Source: Acridotheres tristis (taxonomy: Eukaryota; Chordata; Aves; Passeriformes; Sturnidae). Taken from it: a stretch of 64,000 nt of DNA. The stretch is from assembly GCA_037013685.1 (NCBI GenBank), contig CM072886.1:87652422-87716421 (forward strand), in the 5' to 3' direction. The notes beneath the pieces are model-generated. The model was not told the DNA's origin, did not search any database, and saw only the letters and a program-made list of their open reading frames with translations. The position numbers and the translations under genes were made by a program. Shown here piece after piece: positions 44,961-58,909 of this stretch (positions are counted from its first letter, which is position 1; every line of letters starts with the position of its first letter).

Positions 44961-47900
44961 TAGAAAAAATGATAATTTGAAAAGATGAGAAGATGGTGCA
45001 GGGTAAAAGCTGATATTCTTCCTTTATAACAGATAGCCCCAAGTTGTAGAGGCCATTATTTCTTGCATTTTCAGAGCAAATGAACTTGACAGATGGCTGT
45101 GTCACCTAAACCCCTACCTACCAACTTGATTATGCAGAAAACAATACAATAGAAAAGAAATCATTACTGAAGGAACCTGGTTAGTCCACAGAGGGCTGAG
45201 TGGTGCAGAAGAACAAAATTACAGTTGTGGAATTGAACAGCAAGAATACATTTAACATAAAGTGGGTTACAGCAAGGCAATCAGTCATGGCTAAAGCTAT
45301 TGTCTAGGCTTGCTTGCATGGTGTATGAAGTAATCTGTCATCTACCACTGAATTTATGCTTAGTTTATAGTAGAAAAATACAAAGGTTTTGCCAGGGCAT
45401 GTTCTGGTAGTCTTAAATAGCTCAACTATGGATCTATGAAATTAAAATTGTGTGAATTCAGGACATTTTCTGCTTCCAATCTGCTTTGCAGGACATTAAC
45501 ACCAAAGTAATTTCTTCTCCCTTTTCCCATGTTACTCAAACATTAACCAAATCCCAGCACATAAGGAAAGACAAAACAGGCTGGGCAAGACAAATACTCA
45601 GCACCAGTCCAGGTAATATGGTACTACCATTACTCCATAAAAAGATACTTTGGATTTGCTGGAGGTCTGGCTATGGAAGCTATGAAATGACATTCAACAA
45701 GATAGGAAAGGGGAGACACTCCTGCTGGCCCAGTCCTCACCTTATTTTTTACACATTCTTTGCAAAACGATAAAATCTCTTATCAACATTATTATTATTT
45801 CTCAGAGGTATTATTACATGATCTCATACACCATTTGCAACAAAATGGGCTTCTAGTGTCTGTTTCTCTTGACAGTTTCAAGTAATACAATCCACTACTA
45901 TATGCTTGAGGGCTTACCACCTGGTAAGACTTCATGTTAACTAATTATTACAACTAACTACTTTTGATATAGCCCAGCTCATCTAGTTTGCCATTAACAA
46001 CGTTAAAAATACCAGTTTTAGCAGGATTAATGCTAGGTGTGTTTGTTCACAGAGAGGTTCTTAAAAAGGTTTGATGCAGGTGGGCGAGAATCCAGACTGA
46101 TGAGAAAAATTAACAGAGTAGGAAAAACTCTCCCTGTAGCACACAGGGGACTTCAATCCCAGAAACAGCTCTTTTTCCTCTATTACTAGGCTTCTCTGAT
46201 ATTCAGTATGTACATAACTGGCTTCCACTTTTTCGCTGAGTCTTTTTGGGACACTCACACTCTCACATCACGGGAAACCCATGTAGTAGCAGGTAACCAA
46301 GTGTCCAGGAGTAAGAGTGTCACTCCCAGAAATCCTCAACTTTGTGAGAAAAAGACAAGAAAGAGGATGGAGTTTCTAAAAAAAGAAGAATCTCTGTCTT
46401 CATTGCTCCACATCTTCCAAGCCTCTTGCTATGGTATTAGAACTGCTTCAGCCAGATGAAGACAAATAGAGATATTTTTAGCCCCAGCATGCAGATAAAG
46501 CTTCCAGTATTTCCCTGATGCTGTGATCAACTTGAACAGCTCTAACACATGTACTTTGTCTCTTGTGGAGGCTTGTGTTTCTTTTATTGGTCTCATGTCT
46601 AAAGAGTGTGTCTTTGGAATACCTAGGAGCTGAGCCCGATTTTGGGGAGCAGAGAAGAATTCACATCCTCCTCTAAGGAGTTAGGGACAGCTCATTCAAT
46701 AGAGCTCACACATCTTTTGTTTTTCCAGTACAGGAATTTTGCCTGCAATTTATGCATATTGATGCAGAACTTCCAGATCTCTACTAGGTTCAACACAATT
46801 ACTGGATTTGGTAATGCTGACAATACAACCAGAAACCCTATGCTTGATTGTAGGGTACCCCAAGAAAAATAAGTATTTAACAGTGAAAACTTACCTACGA
46901 AGTCTAATGCAAACCAAAGGCAAGATAAGTCTTAACTATCTTGTGAACAAAAAAATTTTGCCACGTGAAGCTTTCTGAGTCCATAGAAATATACAAGCAC
47001 AGAAAGAAATTAGTTCTGTAACATGAACAGGGAAGTACAGACTATACTGTTCATTTCCATGAGGCTTTCTTAAGGACCATACTGGGAAAATACCTTTCTA
47101 GAACACTCTCACAAGGAGACTTAGAAAAGCAAACCAAATCAGAACTATTCAGAGGGACAGAACATCATCCATTCTGGAGTTCAAATAAATGTTAAGCAAC
47201 TGTGTGACTGACAAAATAATCTAATTTGTATTAAAAATTGAGAAAATGAGCTTGGAAAGTGACTGACTTTGTAAGAATTGACCCTAGTTACTGCAGAGCA
47301 TAAAGACCTATTTTGATATCTAAAGTATTGAAAGAAATAAAGATTAAAACACAGATTTAAACGTCATAAAAGAATTTGCTAAAAATTTCTTCAGTACTGA
47401 AACCAAACCAGAATTTTCCCACTCTTTCAGACAGCAACTCTTCTTCTCTTGTCTTGACAAACATGTCTTCATCATATCCAGAATTTAGACACACATAGCC
47501 CCTGACATTACTATACATACACATATTTACCTATATACTAATAAAAGTCCTAACTACAATAATATTTTTCAGTACTTTTGATTCCTATTCAGTTTCTATC
47601 TGAAAAAATCATATTTTATCTTTCCATAAATAGAACTATTATGGAACTCTTGATCCTTTCAAAAGATCGTCAAGATATTATATGAGAAACTCAGGGCTTA
47701 CAAACATGGAAGGAAAGAACAAAAATTTTCAAAGACATCTCTGGAAGTTTTTGAAAGGTGATATTCCAGCATCCAAAATGTGAGGGCCAGTGTGGGGATA
47801 CACCTGACATTTGGGTAGTAATAACAATCAAATTCTAGAGACTGCATTTCTTAATTTATTGATATATATGTCCATATCATCTCAAATCCTATATTGACCT

Positions 47901-48639
47901 GAGATAGTCTAACAACTAAGTTCAAAACAAGGTTTCCTTTCCCCTCTGTGTTTATTAAATCTTGAAAGAATTGAATAGTTCCCTTCCCTTCCAATAAATG
48001 AAATAAGCTTCGAACTAAAATGTTTTTATCATCAAGAACATGATTCTAGTTTACCTGAAAAGCTCACAAGCTAACAACTAGCAGTTTTGCACGGCTTTAT
48101 CAAGACCATCCCCCAGCTTCCTGATTTCAGATGTTTTACTCCCCTCATTTCATGTGCTGTCAGAATTTTTCCAGAGCAGCCCACTCTCCTCCTGCTACTC
48201 GAATTCCCAATATCCGTCAGATTAATGCCAGGATAGGATGTAACAGTGATCCTCTTCTGCTGATTCACTCCGTACTCTGAACAAAAAAATATCTCTCATT
48301 TAAAACTAAACAGCAGATTGCAAGAATCATATTCTCCCTCCTCTAACCTCTGTCTGCTTTTTCACTTCACCCAGGGCAGATTTTGATTTCACCTTTGTAA
48401 TTTCCTGGTGTACTTTCAGCCCTTCACCTGAATCAAAGACACATGCTCCTGGCAGGCTAAAATTTGCTTTGAGGAGCAACTTTCCTCGTGCTTCATACTT
48501 AGTAAATCAGCTGCTCTTTTTGGCTTGAATTTCATATCTTTCTGTAGGGTAAATAACACACAGCTTTTCAGTTACTGCACAAAATAAATGTCTGTGTGAT
48601 TAATTACTCTATTCAATATTTTTAACTTATAAATGATAT
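44961..48639. other. Non-coding DNA, no gene recognised
   Basis: No gene is recognised. Open frames at 45486-45773, 46208-46459, 46642-46872 and minus 48071-48268 have no recognisable domains. Some ATT-type short repeats occur near 45788-45800. Confidence 0.6.
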
Positions 48640-48900
48640 TTTATTTTGATTCTCAGGTTGAGCTCTAATGTGATTACGAAATCTAGTGATAAGGAAATAT
48701 TACTGGGTTCCTCTCCCTTGCAGGATACAGTTGTCCCTAGATGTGTTTTAAACAGTGCTTTTTTTGCTCTACGTTGAATCTGCAAGCATAATTAATGACA
48801 TGAAACTGACCTGATTAATTACTGACACGTCACTTTTGCAGCTGATGAAGTGCACTGTAAGTAATATTCACTGGTGCAGCTGTCCTGGTTCTTGCTAGGA
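48640..48900. promoter_or_regulatory. Candidate conserved non-coding element
   Basis: It has a pair of TAATTA-rich sites: TAATTAATGA at 48789-48798 and GATTAATTAC at 48813-48822. These are followed at once by TGACACGTCA (48823-48832), which resembles a CRE/ATF site with two extra bases. 'GTGATTACGAAATC' near 48671 carries another CpG. Homeodomain pair plus CRE-like spacing is typical of enhancers, but this is not proof. Confidence 0.35.
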
Positions 48901-51900
48901 CTGGGATTCCTTTAGAACTAGCACACTTCCCAGCCAGCCCTGAGACTAACTCTGACTGCAGAAGTTTTGTAGACATGTCAATCTATAAAGCCCCATTTGC
49001 TTTCAGTAGCAGGTAAGATTGGGATCATTTACAGAGACTCCTGGTACCAGTATTAAGGCAGGGGAGATATTTAGAAGAAACCAGTTGGGGTCTTCATTCC
49101 CTGCCAGTTGCCAGGGGAGCTACATGTAAAATGGGTCACTCTAATGAGTAGTATGTGAACCTGTTTTCTAAAGACCTCATATATAATATGTGATTTTGAA
49201 GCTGGCTAATTAAATATCTTTCAGTGGTTATTTGTTTGCTGAAATCCAGTTCTAGAATAAGTACATTAAACCCTCTATGAATTCAGACTAATAACACATA
49301 CATATAACTATGTCTAACTATTGCTTTTGTAGTGGTTGGGGTCCAGTTGTCTTTACCAGTGGGCTGCAGAAGAATCAAAATCCCAAGACTTGATCGTGTT
49401 GCTGCCTACACGTGTGTTCTGCCTATAAAAAAATTAATTGTATTCTCTGACACTGCCTTTTAAGGATGAATCTTACCTTGCTGAAGGAGTCCAAAAACAG
49501 CTAGAGTTTGCAACTTTAGTTCTCAAAAACTTTTCTTCATATTCTACAACATGCTGCAAGGCAGTTCACAATTCTTAGTTGTTCACAGCATTAATTTACT
49601 TTATTGATACATCATCAGTATTTTGTCACTGTAGAGTTTAGTTGTCCTGAGTAAAGCTGACCATGGAAGTTTTGAACATTGATTTTTTTTTCCTCTTCTG
49701 TAGCATAAGTGGATGATTTATCATCTTCTTCTGGGACATCAGCTAGAGGCAAGAAATAGCTCTAATAACATGCTCTGAAGTGACTTATACTGACTGTGTG
49801 TTTAAAAATGTGGTCAAATAATACGCTGTACCTGGACATAGGAACATCAACCATCAGGAAAGACAGGAAAGCTTTTTATACAAACAAATAACATCTCCCA
49901 CACAACAATCACAGAAGCCAGTTTTCTTTCAAAAATAGTTCCAAGATTTCTTTCACTTGTATTTGAACGTATAACATTTTGGGCTTGATTTTTATTATTT
50001 AAAAATTTCTGAATAAAATATTATGAAAATCCATCTCAAAATCAGCAAAAGGTAGCATAAAACACAATTTTCATGTAAAAACTTTCTCAATGGGAATTTA
50101 GATTTTGGCATCACTAATTTTATTAATTTTCTTTCATTGACATTGTATCAAAGTAATCTTGGAAAAATAAAATCTAATGGAACAAAAGACACGATAATTA
50201 CAACCATTGCCATATTTTGAGATGAAACATAAAGGCAAGGATGAAAAACAATTTCATAGGATTCCCTGTTACCACAGTAGATTCATGCATGTGAGTGCAT
50301 GAAAGGAAAACAGATTGGATGCAATTTGATGTTACCTTTCCTTAGGTGACAAAGCTGGCTATTTCCTGATTTATGTACCAGTCCCATAAGCAGTCATATT
50401 GCCACCATTATGTCACCATTGCCACCAGCAGGAGAAGGAAAAATGCTAGTACAAGGATGAGAAATAATGACAAAATGTTGAAGGAAATAGGACCTCCTTA
50501 TGCTGGAGGGAGAGAAAAAAACCCACAGATAATTGGAGGAATGCATTTTACAGATAAAAATTAATTTTAATTGAGGAAGCAACTAGAAATAATTTACAAA
50601 CAAATTTATAAATTGGTCTCAGAGTTAAATCATTTCTAACATGCAAAAAGCCCAGAAATAAAGAGTAGGAAATATATATATTTTCATTTTGCATATGTGC
50701 AGTCTAAGCAAAAAGAGATGCTTCAGGCATATGTGGGTAAGTAATGACAAACACATTAACTGCATTTGGTCTCTTTATTATTTGCTTTCCTGCATATTTA
50801 TTTGAGGAACTCTTTGGTCTCTTAAATGTTCATTTGAAAAGACTGGAGCCCAAAGATGGCACGTTTCTAAATATGTCATGAACTTTAGTTAAATGCAAAA
50901 ATGCAATTTATTTTGAGACTGAATAGAAATCATTATGGACAGGACAGGAACTGTTTATATAGGTCACATCATTCAGGAATTCATATAGTCATTCATATAC
51001 ATTACTACTAGGCCAGATTTTTAGTTGGCAAAAATGGGTGTAGCTTGATAGCTGCATGATGCTTTGCGACCACCTGTTTTAATGTTTCTGCCTCATTTAG
51101 ATACCTTAAAAATAAATATTCTGTAATTCTAGGAGGTCACATGTTTAAGACAATGAATTTATTTTTTCCCAGGCTGTAGTACTGACAAAGAACACTTTCT
51201 GGTCTGGCTTTGGGGTTTGGATTTCTAAAATTAGAGTGCATTCAAGACTGTTAATCAATCAGAATAAACTATTTCAATTTATCATTAGCTTATTGTAGTA
51301 GTAAATATTTTCATGAATTTAGCTAAAACATGTTTAAGTCTACCAGGTTCCAGTACAATGATAAACCTCTTAAACACCAGATTGTTAAATAAAATAAATA
51401 AAAATTAAAATAAAAAATGAAAATTAAATTAAATTAAATTAAATTAAAATTTGAAATATCTTTTAATAAAACTGCTTCTACATGACAAAAATTTTCCTAA
51501 AAGTATAGCAACCAATTCTTCTTTCTGCAAGAATGAAACTAGTATTCATTTTTTTAGCAGAAATGCATTAGCTGAGTATTTTGAGCTTTCTTGAGATTTC
51601 CCTTTTTATCCTTCAAACTCTGTCAAATTTTGAAAAAATTAATTCTGAATCCTTAGTTTTCTCTTGAATATGAGTTCACTGCGACCCATACCCTATTTCC
51701 TCAACTACTTCTTGTATAGCCCTTTCCAATGCATCATAGTCACAGAAACAAATGTATTTTAACTCCTTCAGACCCTGAATTTTTTAGTGAGTTCAGTGTC
51801 TTGTTAGTCCACTAGACCCTCTCAGCCATACATATTTGGTTTACAAGAATGGTGCTCAATGAATATCCTCAAAAGGATCACTTCTCCCTCCTACTTAGCT

Positions 51901-53143
51901 TGTCAGGATGAACAGATTTTAAGTAACAGCTTTCACTCTCTTTGCACTACCATTTCAGCTGCAGAAATTACTTGGAAACAAATGAGTCAGCCACCAAGAA
52001 GAGAAATTATCTTGCTTTCCTCTGCATAGGGCCCAAAGGAAAATCTCTGCCTCTCATTTCAAGGGATTCGCACAGGTTGGGGAAGAGCAGGTTAGTGCTG
52101 GCTGTGCACTTGATGTGAGCACCATCTGGCAGTGGCAGGGTAGGGTGACTCTGGGGGAACACTGTCAAGAGCACTCTGCTGCGGCTCTAAAGAGGAGCAA
52201 CATCAACATCTTGCAGGAATATGCTGCTGGTTTTACCATATGTGATAACAGACTGAGACTGGACATGGCCACTTCTTGTGGGACTACATTTCCCCAGCTG
52301 ATGAGGGATCCATTTCTGCCTTTGTAATACAAGAAATCTGAGTTCGGGGCTTATTCTCCCTGTGCCTTTCTTGAGCACACAAACAAGTGTCCTGATTGTT
52401 TAGCTTCCAAATCTACTGGGTTCCAAGGTACGTGCCAAAAACTCTGAGGTTATCATGTGATAGTGTATAAGATACCTGCAAGCTACAGCGCTGAATCCAA
52501 AGGAACATTTCCTTCCTGTAAAAAGAGATCCTGAAGCAGATTGGTTTTAACACACAAAATGCTGTAATAAACCACTTTCCAGGTGTTACTTGGGGAAAAA
52601 AAGTCAAAGCAGGAAGCTAACAGAGGCAACCTGCACAGAAAATAATCGCAGTAGCAGATACTGGCACTAACATCTAAAATTGAATACAAATCTCCACCTC
52701 TGAAATGAAGTTCTGCTTGCAGTCTTTGTCCTACCAGATACATACACATAATCCTTCAGGTGTAGGCACTATGTAGTGCTCCTGCAGATATTTGGATGGA
52801 CTTACAAAGCTGTTTTCTGGGAAGGCAGTGGGGGAAGGATGGGTCAGTGGAAAGCAAATAAATGAAACAAAGATTACCAGAAGAACAGTTTGTGTCATAT
52901 GAAAGTACATGAAGAATTATTAAGAATTAATTCCAAAATATCAATATGTGTTTGGCAAAAAATTTTGGCCTAGTTTAAGCCACTGAATTAATAGAAAGAT
53001 AAGTAAATAAATTTACACACTTGTATATAAATCCCACATACTTCTTAGAGTGTTTCCACAGCTACAGAAAACTAAATGAACAAAAATGATTCAACAACAC
53101 AAGAAAATACTTTCTAGGTCTGCTGTATTTTCTAGGTTATATT
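48901..53143. other. Non-coding AT-rich DNA, no gene recognised
   Basis: No gene is recognised. A GC-richer patch lies at about 52070-52340; its open frames (52115-52327 plus, 52187-52378 minus) are unrecognised. The AAATT repeat at 51420-51450 is listed separately. Confidence 0.6.
51388..51450 (+). repeat. A-rich and AAATT pentamer microsatellite
   Basis: An A/T-rich lead-in (AAATAAAATAAATAAAAATT-like) is followed by five or more AAATT units (51420-51450). Confidence 0.9.
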
Positions 53144-54045
53144 ATCATAGAACCATAGAATGGTTTAGGTTGGAAGGGACCTATAAAGATCATCTAGTCC
53201 AACTCCCCCTGGATCTTGCCCTAGATCAGATTGTTCAGACCCTTGTCCATATAACCTGGCCTTGAACATTACCACGGATGGGCATTACCACTTCTTTGGG
53301 TAGTATTTTCCAGTGCTTCACCCCCCTTGTATAGAATTCATGCTCTATGTCCAATCTAAATATATCCTCCTTTAGTTTAACATCACCACCTCTTGTCCGA
53401 TCACAATAGGCCCTCCCAAAAAGTGCATTCTCATCTTTCTTGTAAGCCACGTTTAAGCTCTGGAAGACCACAGTTTTTCTTCTTTTCCCCTTTTTCTTCT
53501 TCTTTTTTTTCCCAGGCTGAACAAACCCAGCCCTTTCAGCCTGTCTTTGTAGGAGAGGTGTTTTTGTGCCCCCGGCTCTGGTCTTGCTCCAAAAGGTCCA
53601 TGTCCTTCCTGTGCTGAGAACCCCAGAGCTGGATGCAGTACTCCCGGTGGGGTCTCAGGAGAGCAGAGCAGAGGGGCAGGATCACCTCCCTTGCCCTGCT
53701 GGTCAAAATGCTTTTGATGCAACCCAGGACACAACTGGATTTCTATGCTAGGAGTATCCATTGCCAGCTCAGGGCAGCCTCTCAATCCATCAGCACCCCC
53801 AAGTCCTTCTCAGCAGGGCTGATCTGAATCTGTTCATCCCCCAGCCTGTGTTGACACCAGGGGTTGCCCCAGCCCAGGTGCAGCACCTTGCACTTGGTCT
53901 TGTTAAGCCACATGACATTCCCACGTGCCCATTCCTTGATCTTGTCCAGATCCCCCTGGGTGGCATCCCATCCTTCAGGGCATGTGAACTACACCAACCA
54001 GCTTGCTGTCCTTTGCAAACTTGTTGTTACCTTCTTAAAGGAACA
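53144..54045 (-). mobile_element. CR1 LINE, minus strand, about 0.9 kb
   Basis: On the plus strand the 3' end comes first: 'TCATAGAACCATAGAATGG' and 'AGGTTGGAAGGGACCTATAA' near 53166. 'CCAGGCTGAACAAACCCAGC' follows near 53513, then 'CTGGATGCAGTACTCCCGG' near 53631 and 'GTGCAGCACCTTGCACTTGG' near 53879. It reaches the RT active-site block at its far end. The minus-strand frame there reads NKFAKD (about 54008-54025), so the FADD box has lost its first aspartate. A T-rich polypyrimidine stretch (about 53472-53513) interrupts the 'CTTCTCCAGGCTGAACAA' block, and a small deletion lies near 53570. Sequence beyond about 54045 no longer matches CR1 by eye. All open frames in 53235-54067 are remnants or shadows of this element. 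Confidence 0.93.
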
Positions 54046-54979
54046 CACCTTTAAGTTGTTTCACTAGTGTTTCTCTGCTCTCTCCTACTACCTCTGGAGC
54101 CCCTCCAAATCTCAGGGCAACAGGCTGAGGTCCCTCACTGGCAGTACATCCTGGTAACCTTGGTGTGTCCTCACAAATTTTGTCACAGACAAGCCTGATA
54201 TTATCCCCTGCCTCACTGAGTCTTAGGAAATTTGTTGTTTCTTAGGCTGGATTCACAACAAAGTAATAGGTGTTAATTAGAAGATACCACTTAAGAGTAA
54301 ATACCACCACATCATTGTGAGCTTTTCATACGTATTTAATGCTCACTATCAAAGGAGTGAGACAACTAGCAATTAGGATCAGGCTACTGAAAATGTCATC
54401 CCTTTGTAAAACCCTGACGAAAATAAACCTGAGGAAGGCTATAACAATATTATCACTGAATAAATGCCATTTTGCCTTCTACTAAGGAGCTCACTGTTTC
54501 CAGCCTTAGTGAAAAAAAATCTTTAGAAGTTATAAGACCTCCATGATTTCAGGTTGTGGCTCTAAGACACAAATCTAATTCGTACTACTGAGTTAGAAGA
54601 GAATCTTTGGTCCTGGAAGTGGCAAAATGTAATGGCTATTTGTTGTTTTTTCTTTCTTTTCCTTTCATAGCATACTATTATAAAAGGAAAATTACATTTT
54701 GACCAATGAAACTGTTTTCAGAGTGTTAGAGGGAATTTTGGAAGGACTGAGGAGTATAATTCTTGTCTGGAAAGATCTGAGTAGATCTCTTTTAATCCTC
54801 TGATAAAATTATGTGGGATTCTGTTGTAAGGTGGTTCTAAAAATGTATATAGAAAGTGAGGGTTAATTTTGGAAGTTAGTGTTCCTGGTATACAAAAAAA
54901 TGATAAAAGCTCCACAGAACTCCAAGAGACCTCCCTTACACCACTTGCCATGAGAAGACCTTGTCCTCATTTTTACAAG
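54046..54979. other. Non-coding DNA, no gene recognised
   Basis: No gene is recognised. Up to about 54235 the sequence stays moderately GC-rich and could be a diverged extension of the CR1 or another old repeat. I could not match it to one. Confidence 0.5.
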
Positions 54980-55480
54980 CAAGTACCAGACCTGACCCGT
55001 TAGTCCACTTATGTAAATAATAAGTCCAATTCCCTTTGCAAGCTCCCTCTAAAGCTGTGCCATTAGAGCCATCGTGTCATTTAGGCAGTCAGTGGAGAAT
55101 CAAAGACTGCCTGTGCTGCAGCAGCCCAGTGCTACGTTTCTAAGAAAATGGGCTCTTAAAAAAGGAAATGTCACACCGCAGTGTGAGAGATAAACAGAGG
55201 TATATCTTTAGAGCAGCAGGCAGGGACTGTAGAAACACTCTCTGTAAATGACTTTGATCCCCTAGTGTGATGAATCATGGAGTCGCAAATCCTTTTTAGC
55301 TAATTGCTATCAGCTTGTGAGATTTTTCCTTCCATGTTCAATATCAATTTTCAGGGCCATAGGAGATAGCACTTGTCCCCCGAGTCTGCTGGCGACTTAC
55401 TGCTAAAACTGAACTAGCACCACTTAACAGTTTAAAGGGGGAAGTCATTTAATATGACACTGCTGCTAGTAACTAAAAGG
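54980..55480. promoter_or_regulatory. Candidate conserved non-coding element
   Basis: About 500 bp of unique sequence with several CpG sites ('GCCATCGTGTCATTTAGGC', 'GTCACACCGCAGTGTGAG', 'CCCCCGAGTCTGCTGGCGAC'). It has a forkhead-like GTAAATAA at 55013-55020 and TAATTG at 55301-55306 inside 'AGCTAATTGCTATCAGC'. It is one of the longer continuous enhancer-like stretches here. No alignment could be made. Confidence 0.38.
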
Positions 55481-58400
55481 GAAAATATTAGGGGCAAATA
55501 AAGGGAACAGCAAACCTTTTTTTTTCCTGTCAGTGATTTGCCTTTGAAAATGTCCTCTCCATATCCACATAGTATCAGTGTATCTATCTCGAAGCAAAAG
55601 AAGTTTTAATTATTCAAAAGTGATAAGCAGAGACTTGGGAAAAAGGAGAGTGAAATTTGGTTGTTTTTCAATTCTAATAATTTCTACATTAAAACTGTAA
55701 ATAAAATAAACTTTTTTGAGACTATTTGAATCATACTATTGGACTGAGTGAAAAATTTAGAATATAATTTTAAATTGAAACACAGCGTATATTTCACTCC
55801 ATTTCCACTTTCAGGACAATCAAGTGAAAATGTTTTAGATTTCCAAGGAAATCCAGTCCTTTCCTGTTCACTGGCATTTTTCTGCAATATTTTGTCATCA
55901 CTACTTATTCACAAAGTTATGAAGACCAGAAGTTACATCTTCAAAACATAATACAGCATAGGTATTTTTCCAGACTATAGGGGGACACAACTGCTTGCAA
56001 CTTCTGAATACTCCAGACTTAGGAATCCCGAATTTATATTTGTCTCTTGGCACTCAGTAGCCCTGGAATGCAGACGGCATCTCCAATAGTCAAAACCATA
56101 TGGTAAATAAACTTAGATTCACTATGAAATTTCATGGCACTTAAAATCTAGAATTTACAGAATGAAAGAGCAAGTTAATAGGCTAGTTGATTGCGTAAAG
56201 TTAAAAACATATTGTGCTTCAAGTAAGTCTAGGAAATTTTGTTTTAAAAAGAGCAACTGGACTTACCTTTGATGAATTCTTTTAAGTTAGCTGAACTGTC
56301 ACTGTTGGTCTTATGTGTCTTCACAGTCATTCACTGGTTTTAATACTCAAAGCAGTGCAAATTTTCCAGCCTAGATTAGGAGTATGTGTTTAATCTATAT
56401 ATAAGAAAACTAACATTTTATCCTAGGGACCATAATCAACATTTAAGCATAAATACTTGTACATTTATACCTGTATATATGTATGTCCAATCAAGCCTAG
56501 CTTCAGAGCAAAATTTGGTTTCATTTGTCACAGACCAAGAGTTAATCACAAAAATTATTCTGAGACAAATTTTGAACAATATTCTCTTTGGAGAATAAAT
56601 AAATAAATTAATTAAATTATAAATATAGTTTGGCACTTACTGTTTCCCTGAATGTTTTTCCATTGGTTTCCTTATCAAGAGAAATGTCCAATATTAAAGT
56701 AAAGATTCATTTATTTGAGGTAAGATAGACTTAAAAAAAGAGACGATGAATATGGGATTTCAATGCGCAGACTGAAAACAAGTTATAAATAATAATAATA
56801 ATAAAAAGTTATACCGTTAGCTGAGCACCCAAATTCTGAGCTGGTATCCAGATTATTTTGTTTCCTGGGGAAGACAGTAAAGTTTTGATGACAAGACTCA
56901 TAATTTTGAATACTTTCCCAATTTTTAATATTTGCTTAAGTTTTACGAGTTTCCCCTCATCTGTTTCCTATGGAGACCTCTTAGCACATGGGGCTGCTGT
57001 ATCTGCTGCTCTGCATCACGTAAGAAGAGAGTAGGACCCTTCTCAGCTTCCACCTTACATCTGGGTTCCACTTCACACTGTACATTTAACTTCCATGTAT
57101 TTTTTAATATTGTCCACCAAATATCCAAGGAAGAACACAAAATTTCTCATGTTTTTTCCCTTGCCTTGCCCAGAGATTTTTTCTCTGAATGTTGCCTCAA
57201 AAAAGTTCAGCCTACCATCTGGTCACAGCATCGTCACTGGTGAATGCAAAGTACCTATATTCCAAAATTATATTACCATGATGTATTTTGTAAGGCATTG
57301 GCTCACAATTTGCCCATAAATAAGAGAAGTTAAAATGGTTTCATATTTCTAGCCCATTTGCAGAGATGTTACTGTAAAGGAGCAAGGAGAGGAGACTGAA
57401 GGATTAAAACATTTACCCAGAGAGAAAAAAGTATGAATATGATATGAATTGACTTGATAGTAAGGGTCAAAATCTGAGAGAGTCAAGGCAACCAGTTTGA
57501 CTCTAAGATTTTCCGATTTCCCCAAAATATTGAACAGTTAAGTTCTGAGAAATAAGAAGAGGAAAAAAAAAATTTAAAAAATTTTGGACAGTGCAATTGG
57601 ATTTGCAGAAAGTTCTTCAGTGAAGTTTTATATCTCAAAATACTTTTTCTTTTTTGAGGGAAATTAAAACAAAGTATTTTCAAGCAAGCTCACTGTAAAA
57701 TGAAAGTCAAGACTCGATGAACAGATTTAAACTTTTTTGGTGATTAAAATATTTGTAAATTTACATACAAGCTGCAGCTGTATTGTATACTAAAAACCAA
57801 TACTATTACCACGTTTAAGTAAAATCTCTTAATGTGAACAAGCTAAATTTGTTTTAAAGCTCAAAAATAAAGTCATTTGTGACAATGGGGGCAGAAACAT
57901 AGGTCACACAAAGGTTGGTGGCAAAATTTTGTCTGCTATCCTCTCTGATAGTGGTAAAATTATAATCTTTAATTTACAGACAGAAAATATGTTAAAATTC
58001 CAGCTGGTCACACAACTCAATGAAAATTTCAATGCAATTTAATTTCAATTCAACAAAACCGTGTTATGTTAGCTACTTAAAACTTCCGCAGGCAAGATGT
58101 GGATCAAATTATTTTCCTCTTTCACTGCAAGTGAAAACTGATTTGGTATCTCTAGGATTTGAAATGAGGATCTAAGATACCTCAGTATGACACTTAGTCA
58201 ACACAAGTATTCTTTCAGCAGAATTTTACTGATGAAATTGAGGAAATAAAAGATTGGAAGATAATTTTGGATTAATGACTGGGCACTAAATCTACTTAAT
58301 AATCACCAATGTGATCTTCTCATGTATTCTTCCATTGCAAAGGCAAAATATTTCACTTCTGTAAAAACCAGATGCTAATACTCACATGTAAAACTCTTAA

Positions 58401-58909
58401 ATTCTCTTCTGATTCAGGGATTTGGTCCAATTATTGAAGTGACCTTAAAAAAAAAGAAAAACATTGTCTGATAAAAAGTCTCAATATAAAAAAGACATAT
58501 ATTAGAATTATATCTTGAAGAGTTTGAAAAAGAAGCACAGGATAAGTATTTTTTTATAAACAGATACATTTTTTTCAGTAAAAATTGACCTTACTTGTGT
58601 TATGTAAATGCTTAATACAATATAGAGTATATAGTTTTCCAGCATTTATTGTTGATAAGAAATGAAATTATCAAAATAATATTTCAAATAAGAAAAAAAT
58701 GCTATATCATCAGTAAAATTCACTAGATTTTTAATGATGGAAAAAAATAATCTGAATTATTGGATCTGCTCTGAGTTTGCTGAGGATGTTTGAGTCAAAT
58801 ATTTTAGCTACAGTTCATTGTTTTCATTCGATAACTACCTTAGTTGTAGCTGTGAAAACATAATGTATTAATGAAATAATGATGTACAAAAAAAGTGCAC
58901 TTGAGCTTT
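55481..58909. other. Non-coding AT-rich DNA, no gene recognised
   Basis: No gene is recognised. Small AT-rich repeats: AATA/AATT runs near 56594-56620 and an AAT trinucleotide run near 56788-56804. Open frames 56932-57243 and 57095-57319 overlap each other in different frames and are unrecognised. Confidence 0.6.

Noticed and set aside
53453..53785. 110-codon minus-strand open frame
   Set aside because: It is an alternate (shadow) frame of the CR1 ORF2 remnant. The same shadow sequence appears in the CR1 copy at 25935-26159.
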